Assembly (NCBI GenBank): GCA_045639185.1
Contig: JAZUCO010000026.1
Location: 1 to 43,199, forward strand
DNA: 43,199 nucleotides
From: UBA1081 sp045639185
GTDB lineage: Bacteria > Bacillota > Clostridia > Oscillospirales > Acutalibacteraceae
Direction of reading: 5' to 3'
Shown: one piece after another, positions 38,528 through 43,199 of the stretch
Layout: the number at the start of each line of letters is the position of its first letter
Position numbering within the stretch: position 1 is the stretch's first letter
The notes under the pieces: generated by a model
Told to the model about the DNA's origin: nothing
The model's input: only the letters and a program-made list of their open reading frames with translations
Databases searched by the model: none
Program-made: the position numbers and the translations under genes

Positions 38528-41290
38528 TCAGCAGACAATTTCAAGTCTGCTTCCGCTTGTATCTTTCTTTATGATAATCTGTTTATCTATTCTGTTTTTA
38601 AGTTCGTCCACGTGAGAAATGATACCGACAAGTCTGTTGCCACGTGTCAGTTCACCGAGCGCTTTCATTGCCTGACGCAAAGATTCATCATCAAGTGAAC
38701 CGAAACCTTCGTCAACAAACATTGTATCAAGCTTTATACCGCCTGAATCAGACTGAATAAGGTCAGCAAGTCCGAGTGCAAGTGAAAGTGAAGCAAGGAA
38801 TGATTCACCGCCTGAAAGAGATTTTACACTTCTGAGAGCACCGTTGTGATGATCTTTTACATCGAGGTCAAGACCGACCTGAGAACGCAGATTATCGTTC
38901 ATAGTGTGACGGACAAGTTCATACTGACCGTCTGACATAACCATAAATCTTGTGTTTGCTTTTTCGAGTATTCTGTCAAAATAACTCATCTGGACATAAG
39001 TTTCAAGGTCTGTTTTTGTTTTGCCGCTCAGCTCTCCGTTTGCTGTTTTTGACAGCACAGCATAAACACTTTCTTCCTTTTCAAGAACTGAAAGTTTATT
39101 GGAATAATCGGCAAGACAGCTTATGATTTTTTTGTTCATATCAAGTCTTGCAAGAACTTTTTTGTGCCCCTTATGAAGTTCATCTGAAATGGTTCTGAAT
39201 TTTTCTCTGTTTTCGCCTTCAGCTTTTTCATCAATGACAACGGCAGTCTTCAGAGCTTCATTAACAGTGTTGATACTGCTTTTTGTTTCAAGAAGTTTTC
39301 TTTCACTTTCACGGTAATTTTTCTCTGCTGCTTCAAACTGTGCTGTCATTGTCATCAGTTCTTTTCTGAACAAAGAAATCTGTTCACTTGCCTCTTTTTT
39401 ACCTGAAAAACGGAGTTTTTTGCTGAGAATCAGCAATTGTTCTTCTGTCTTTTTCATTGAAGCATCATCAGAAGCGATGCTCTTTTCGAGTGAAGAAATT
39501 GTAACTGCAATTGACTCCTTTTTTTTCTCTGAATTTGGAATCAATTCTGCAAGTTCATTTTTTCTGGTTATTTTTCTGTTTTCTTCACTTATTTCTTTAT
39601 CGGTTGCGGCTATCTTTGTATTGATGTCTTCTGCAAGATTCTTACAAGCTTCAAGGCACTCATTAAGATTATCCTGCTTACCTGTTTTTTCTGCTCTGTT
39701 TTTTATATTTTCAAGGAAATTATCTGTTCTGCCCTTAAACTCGATGAGTTTTGCATAAAGGTCATTTGCTTTTGCTCTGTATTCCCCTGCTACTTTCTCG
39801 CAGAGATTAAGTTCTGCCTCTGATGGTGCTGACAGAGCTTTTTTTGCTTTTTCGGGATGAGAAAGAGAACCGCAGACGGGACAAGGTTTGCCGTCTTCAA
39901 GATTTTCTGCAAGAATTCCTGCCTGCTCACGAAGAAATGCAGTTTTTTTATCGCTGTATTCCTTTTCTTTTTCAAGTGCAAGATTATCAGCATCAACATA
40001 CTTCTGCTGACCGTTTTGGAGCCTTGCGGAAAGAGTGAAATATTCGTTTATATCTTTTATAAGGTCATTGCAGAATTTAACCTCTTCTGCCATTTTTGAC
40101 TTCTCTGCAACAAGTCGCTCTTTTATTTCACCTGCATTAATATATTTCTCGCTTTCTTCTTTCAATAAAGTAAGCTTTTCCTTTTCTGCAGAAAGTTTTT
40201 CATTAAGGTTTTTTAGAAGAATGCTGTTTTTCTCTATCGCACTTTTAAGAGATGCAAAAGTCTTTTTATTCTCTTCAAAAACATCATATTCTGAAATTTC
40301 CTGTTCAAGCAATGTTATATCTGAAGAGAGTTTTTCTCTTTTGGGAGTCTTTTCTTTTTCTACCTGATAAAGAGCTATATTCTTTTCATTTTCAGGTTCA
40401 AGAACACTGAGCAGTTTATTGTATGATTCAAGAGACAAAGCAAGTTTTTTTGTTTCCTGAGCTTTGCCAAGCTTTTTATTTGTAATTTCAAGAAGTTCAT
40501 CATTTTCCTGAATCTTCTTGCAGATTTGTTTTTCTGTTTCATTATCCTGCTCAACGAGTTTTGAAACAAGGTCAATAACATCAGTTATCAGCATTCTTCC
40601 GTCTTTAGCATCCTGAACATCCGCATACATAACGTCATCCGCATCAACTGATATATCTGAAATATAGTGATTTACTGTTTTCTGAACATCTTCACGCTCA
40701 TTTTTCTTCTGCTTATACAGATATGACAGATTGTTCTGAAGTTTTTCAAAACGTTCTGTCTTAAAAATCTGTCTGAAAATCTTTTTGCGCTCTTCAGTTG
40801 TTGCATTGAGGACTCTGAGGAATTCCCCCTGTGCAATCATTGCAATCTGAAGAAACTGGTCTCTGTCTATACCGAGAATTTCAATAAGAGCCTTATCAAC
40901 ATCAGCTGTTCTGTCTATAACTCTGCCGTCAGGAAGTATCAGCACAGCAGAAGCCTTTTCTTCCGCAACACCTGTTCCTCGTTTTGCAGCTCTTGTGTAT
41001 GTCGGATTTCTCTTTATGGAATATCGCTGACCTGAATAGTCAAAAACAAGCTCCACAAAAGTTGGAGTGTTCATATCAGCATAATTGGAACGGAACATAC
41101 TGTCTTTTCTGTTTTTACCGCTTGCAGTACCGTAAAGAGCATATGTAATCGCATCAAAGATTGTTGTTTTACCTGCACCGGTTGTGCCCGTAATAAGATA
41201 CAGTCCATCAGAACCGAGCTTATTGAAATCTACTGTTGTTTTATCCGCATAAGGTCCGAATGCAGACATTGTAAGAATAACAGGTCTCAT
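38528..41290 (-). CDS. sbcC: SbcC exonuclease subunit (SMC-like ATPase)
   Basis: The 920-residue Rad50-type ATPase partners SbcD in processing DNA ends and hairpins. The N-terminal Walker A is GTTGAGKTT (35-43) and the Q-loop region is QIAMIAQGEFLRVL. Two long coiled-coil arms flank the zinc hook CPVC (Cys470, Cys473), where dimers join. At the C-terminus are the ABC signature LSGGESFLASLSLALGLADL and Walker B TMFVDEGFGSLDDE. The ATG overlaps the sbcD stop by four bases (ATGA at 41287-41290), so the two are translationally coupled. Confidence 0.95.
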   Translation of the reverse strand: MRPVILTMSAFGPYADKTTVDFNKLGSDGLYLITGTTGAGKTTIFDAITYALYGTASGKNRKDSMFRSNYADMNTPTFVELVFDYSGQRYSIKRNPTYTRAAKRGTGVAEEKASAVLILPDGRVIDRTADVDKALIEILGIDRDQFLQIAMIAQGEFLRVLNATTEERKKIFRQIFKTERFEKLQNNLSYLYKQKKNEREDVQKTVNHYISDISVDADDVMYADVQDAKDGRMLITDVIDLVSKLVEQDNETEKQICKKIQENDELLEITNKKLGKAQETKKLALSLESYNKLLSVLEPENEKNIALYQVEKEKTPKREKLSSDITLLEQEISEYDVFEENKKTFASLKSAIEKNSILLKNLNEKLSAEKEKLTLLKEESEKYINAGEIKERLVAEKSKMAEEVKFCNDLIKDINEYFTLSARLQNGQQKYVDADNLALEKEKEYSDKKTAFLREQAGILAENLEDGKPCPVCGSLSHPEKAKKALSAPSEAELNLCEKVAGEYRAKANDLYAKLIEFKGRTDNFLENIKNRAEKTGKQDNLNECLEACKNLAEDINTKIAATDKEISEENRKITRKNELAELIPNSEKKKESIAVTISSLEKSIASDDASMKKTEEQLLILSKKLRFSGKKEASEQISLFRKELMTMTAQFEAAEKNYRESERKLLETKSSINTVNEALKTAVVIDEKAEGENREKFRTISDELHKGHKKVLARLDMNKKIISCLADYSNKLSVLEKEESVYAVLSKTANGELSGKTKTDLETYVQMSYFDRILEKANTRFMVMSDGQYELVRHTMNDNLRSQVGLDLDVKDHHNGALRSVKSLSGGESFLASLSLALGLADLIQSDSGGIKLDTMFVDEGFGSLDDESLRQAMKALGELTRGNRLVGIISHVDELKNRIDKQIIIKKDTSGSRLEIVC

Positions 41291-42423
41291 ATGTACTCCT
41301 CCCTGATTGCTGCAATAAGATTCTCGATAATTTCCTGCTGTTCAGTAGTCATCTGAATATTATTCTGAAGTTCAAACAACTCACTGAAAAGTTCTATTTC
41401 ACTCTTAGCTTCACTTTTGCCTGAATTGTCTATCTGATTGAAATTTGCCGTACGTGCATTATCATATTCAAGTTTAACTATATTCGGATAAATTGTCCTG
41501 AGCTTTATGACAGCATCAACAACATCATTTTCATCGGTTAATGTAACGTGGATATAGTCATTTGTATTTGTGTTTTTATAATTTTCAAGAAGAGTCAGTT
41601 CATCGTATGTCCCTCTTATTTTTCTGAGGTCTCTTAAGGGTATAAGATCAACTGTTCTGACTTCCGTATTCCCTTTTTCATTCAATTCTATAACAGATAA
41701 AGATTTCTTCTGATTTGCCTCTGAGACTGAGTATTTGAGAATACTTCCGCTGTATCTGACTCTGCCTTTTTCCATATTCTGAGGTGAATGGATATGACCG
41801 AGAGCAACATAATCAAAATCTTTGAAAACATCAACATCTATATTATCAGATCCGCCTACAGAAAGCTCCTCAGAATCAGAAACAACAGCTCCCGTTACAA
41901 ACTGATGTGTAACAAGAATATTTCTCTCAGCCGTGTCAACACACATATTCTGAACGGCTGTTCTTACAGCGTCCGAATATGATTCAATCTGTGAATCGGG
42001 GAAAAATCTTCTTACAGATGTGGGTTTTATAAACGGAAGCATATAGACATTCACATTGCCGTGTTCATCGGTGAATGTTACATTTTCTGTGTTGCCGTTA
42101 TAAACGGGAGACATATAAACACCCGTATTTTTAAGAATACGTGATGCAAAAGCGATTCTTTCTGCAGAATCGTGATTACCGCTGATAACAAACACTGACA
42201 GATTCATTTTTGAAAGTTTTACAAGAAAATTGTCAAAAAGCTCCACAGCCTCTGCAGAGGGCACAGGCTTATCATATATATCTCCTGCGAGAATCACAAA
42301 TTCGGGATTCTCGTTTTTGATAATATCAACAATCTGATTCAGAATATATTTCTGGTCTTCAATAAGGGAAAACTCATTAAGTCTCCTGCCGAGATGAAGG
42401 TCTGAAAGATGAATAAATTTCAC
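41287..42423 (-). CDS. sbcD: SbcD nuclease subunit (Mre11-like)
   Basis: The 378-residue metallophosphoesterase nuclease shows the Mre11 motifs FIHLSDLHLGRR, VILAGDIYD, VISGNHDSAER, LVTHQF and YVALGHIHSPQ. Together these bind two Mn ions. The C-terminal portion (about 280-378) is the capping and SbcC-binding region. Translation starts at GTG 42423, after GGGAGTGA. The order sbcD then sbcC is the usual one; the genes overlap by four bases. A TATAAT lies at 42448-42443 without a good -35 box, so the promoter is uncertain. Confidence 0.95.
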   Translation of the reverse strand: MKFIHLSDLHLGRRLNEFSLIEDQKYILNQIVDIIKNENPEFVILAGDIYDKPVPSAEAVELFDNFLVKLSKMNLSVFVISGNHDSAERIAFASRILKNTGVYMSPVYNGNTENVTFTDEHGNVNVYMLPFIKPTSVRRFFPDSQIESYSDAVRTAVQNMCVDTAERNILVTHQFVTGAVVSDSEELSVGGSDNIDVDVFKDFDYVALGHIHSPQNMEKGRVRYSGSILKYSVSEANQKKSLSVIELNEKGNTEVRTVDLIPLRDLRKIRGTYDELTLLENYKNTNTNDYIHVTLTDENDVVDAVIKLRTIYPNIVKLEYDNARTANFNQIDNSGKSEAKSEIELFSELFELQNNIQMTTEQQEIIENLIAAIREEYI

Positions 42424-42480
42424 GATAAATCACTCCCGTCTGATTATAACATATAAACTGTACAATAAAAAGCATTTTAT

Positions 42481-42506
42481 AAAAAAAGTACCGTCAGAGA
42501 CGGTAC
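42481..42506 (-). terminator. Intrinsic terminator after iorB
   Basis: GTACCGTC (42488-42495) pairs with GACGGTAC (42499-42506) around AGA, followed by T7 on the minus strand, just after the iorB stop. Confidence 0.9.
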
Positions 42507-42514
42507 AAATTTTA

Positions 42515-43084
42515 TCAGTATGAATAGCCGAGTTCAAAAGCTTTAAGGTTAAGCTCCTTAAATTTTGCAGGAACAGTTTCTTCAATTACTTTTTCCCAGG
42601 CTTCTTTTGTAAATTCCATATGCTTTGCAACAACGCCCATAAGAACAACATTTACTGCCTTGGGTGAACCTGCTTCAACAGCAAGTGAAAGAGCATCAAG
42701 AGCTGTTACATCAGCCTTTTCCTGAAGCTTTTCAATAACACCCTGAGGATACTCAGCAACACCTGTTACAACAGACATAGGATCAATCTTCTGAGTGTTT
42801 ACAACCATCTTACCACCCTTTTTGAGGAAAGGAAGATATCTTGCAGCTTCAAGCTGTTCAAATGCAATGATAAGATCTGCTTCGCCCTTTTCGATGATGG
42901 GAGAATTTACTTCTTCACCATATCTTACATATGTGATAACGGAACCGCCTCTCTGGCTCATTCCGTGAACTTCGGAAACTTTAACATCGTAACCTGCGCT
43001 GATAACAGCATTGCCGAGAAGACGGCTTGCAAGAAGAGTTCCCTGTCCGCCTACACCGACGATCATTACGCTATATGTATTCAT
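42515..43084 (-). CDS. iorB: Indolepyruvate:ferredoxin oxidoreductase, beta subunit
   Basis: The 189-residue gamma-type subunit of the pyruvate/ketoisovalerate oxidoreductase superfamily shows IVGVGGQGTLLASRLLG at the N-terminus, EVHGMSQRGGSVIT, and FEQLEAARYLPFLKKGG. With the alpha subunit it oxidatively decarboxylates aryl pyruvates such as indolepyruvate to aryl-acetyl-CoA and passes electrons to ferredoxin. It may also work in reverse. The ATG at 43084 has AAAGGAG upstream and lies 17 bases after the stop of the alpha-subunit gene, so the two are an operon. Confidence 0.93.
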   Translation of the reverse strand: MNTYSVMIVGVGGQGTLLASRLLGNAVISAGYDVKVSEVHGMSQRGGSVITYVRYGEEVNSPIIEKGEADLIIAFEQLEAARYLPFLKKGGKMVVNTQKIDPMSVVTGVAEYPQGVIEKLQEKADVTALDALSLAVEAGSPKAVNVVLMGVVAKHMEFTKEAWEKVIEETVPAKFKELNLKAFELGYSY

Positions 43085-43101
43085 TTCAGTTAACTCCTTT
43101 C

Positions 43102-43199
43102 TTAAGCCTCAATAGCATCAAACTTACACATCTGTGTACATACATTACATCCGACACACTGTGTGAAGTCAATTTCTGCCTTGCCGTCCTTCATGCTGA
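43102..43199 (-). CDS. iorA: Indolepyruvate:ferredoxin oxidoreductase, alpha subunit, C-terminal fragment
   Basis: Only the last 32 codons are present, entering from the right edge. They read SMKDGKAEIDFTQ and then a ferredoxin cluster motif C-VG-C-NV-C-TQM-C, that is CxxCxxCxxxC, followed by KFDAIEA and TAA at 43104-43102. A C-terminal 4Fe-4S domain of this kind ends IorA, and the downstream gene is iorB, so the assignment is secure although the thiamine-pyrophosphate domains are outside the window. Confidence 0.88.
   Translation of the reverse strand, partial: SMKDGKAEIDFTQCVGCNVCTQMCKFDAIEA

Overview
The window looks like a chromosomal stretch from a low-GC, anaerobic Gram-positive of the class Clostridia, probably an Oscillospiraceae/Ruminococcaceae relative. 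The reasons are the strong Shine-Dalgarno sites, consensus sigma-A promoters with 17-bp spacers, a T-box valS leader, Rex next to a partial oxidative TCA segment, indolepyruvate:ferredoxin oxidoreductase, and Thr/Glu-rich tails on surface proteins. I see no rRNA, CRISPR array, prophage or transposase. The genus is an inference from gene content only.

Layout, left: the minus strand starts with an operon of a class-III (GSA-like) aminotransferase and the first codons of a class II aldolase-like gene. Divergent from it are a TSCPD-domain protein and an MTA/SAH nucleosidase-like gene, then tRNA-Met(CAT) and tRNA-Glu(TTC), a metallophosphoesterase, and an ArsB/SLC13-type permease broken by one in-frame TAA. 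A 46-residue peptide gene with a Thr/Glu tail (5671-5811) and an M20 peptidase lie on the minus strand. The plus-strand acn-icd-rex-(unknown beta-rich protein) operon follows. It makes 2-oxoglutarate from citrate, and Rex senses NADH/NAD+.

Middle: trkA-trkH (potassium uptake) on minus, tRNA-Thr(GGT), a cluster of small hairpins, then two secreted proteins: a transglutaminase-like protein with Cys-rich 37-residue repeats and an SGNH hydrolase with an SLH-like tail. Next come aspartate kinase and a divergent XRE regulator/zinc-ribbon pair that share a large inverted-repeat operator. An aldo/keto reductase is coupled to a membrane-anchored unknown protein, which is divergent from a GH25 lysozyme. 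Then come a PP2C-like pseudophosphatase with a membrane anchor and Thr/Glu tail, nicotinate phosphoribosyltransferase, a solo XRE protein, folC, and an unusual zinc-ribbon/TM/solute-binding-protein fusion.

Right (all minus): valS under a T-box riboswitch; a pyrR / divergent MreB-like / recD2 / hotdog thioesterase operon ending in a large hairpin; sbcD-sbcC (double-strand-end nuclease); and iorA(partial)-iorB.

Most of the window is housekeeping. The least explained parts are the 45-bp operator at 21217-21261, the hairpin cluster at 15227-15381, the zinc-ribbon/solute-binding fusion, the degenerate PP2C surface protein, the conserved-looking Cys/aromatic tail on the 15563 protein, the 46-residue peptide, and the nonsense codon in the permease.
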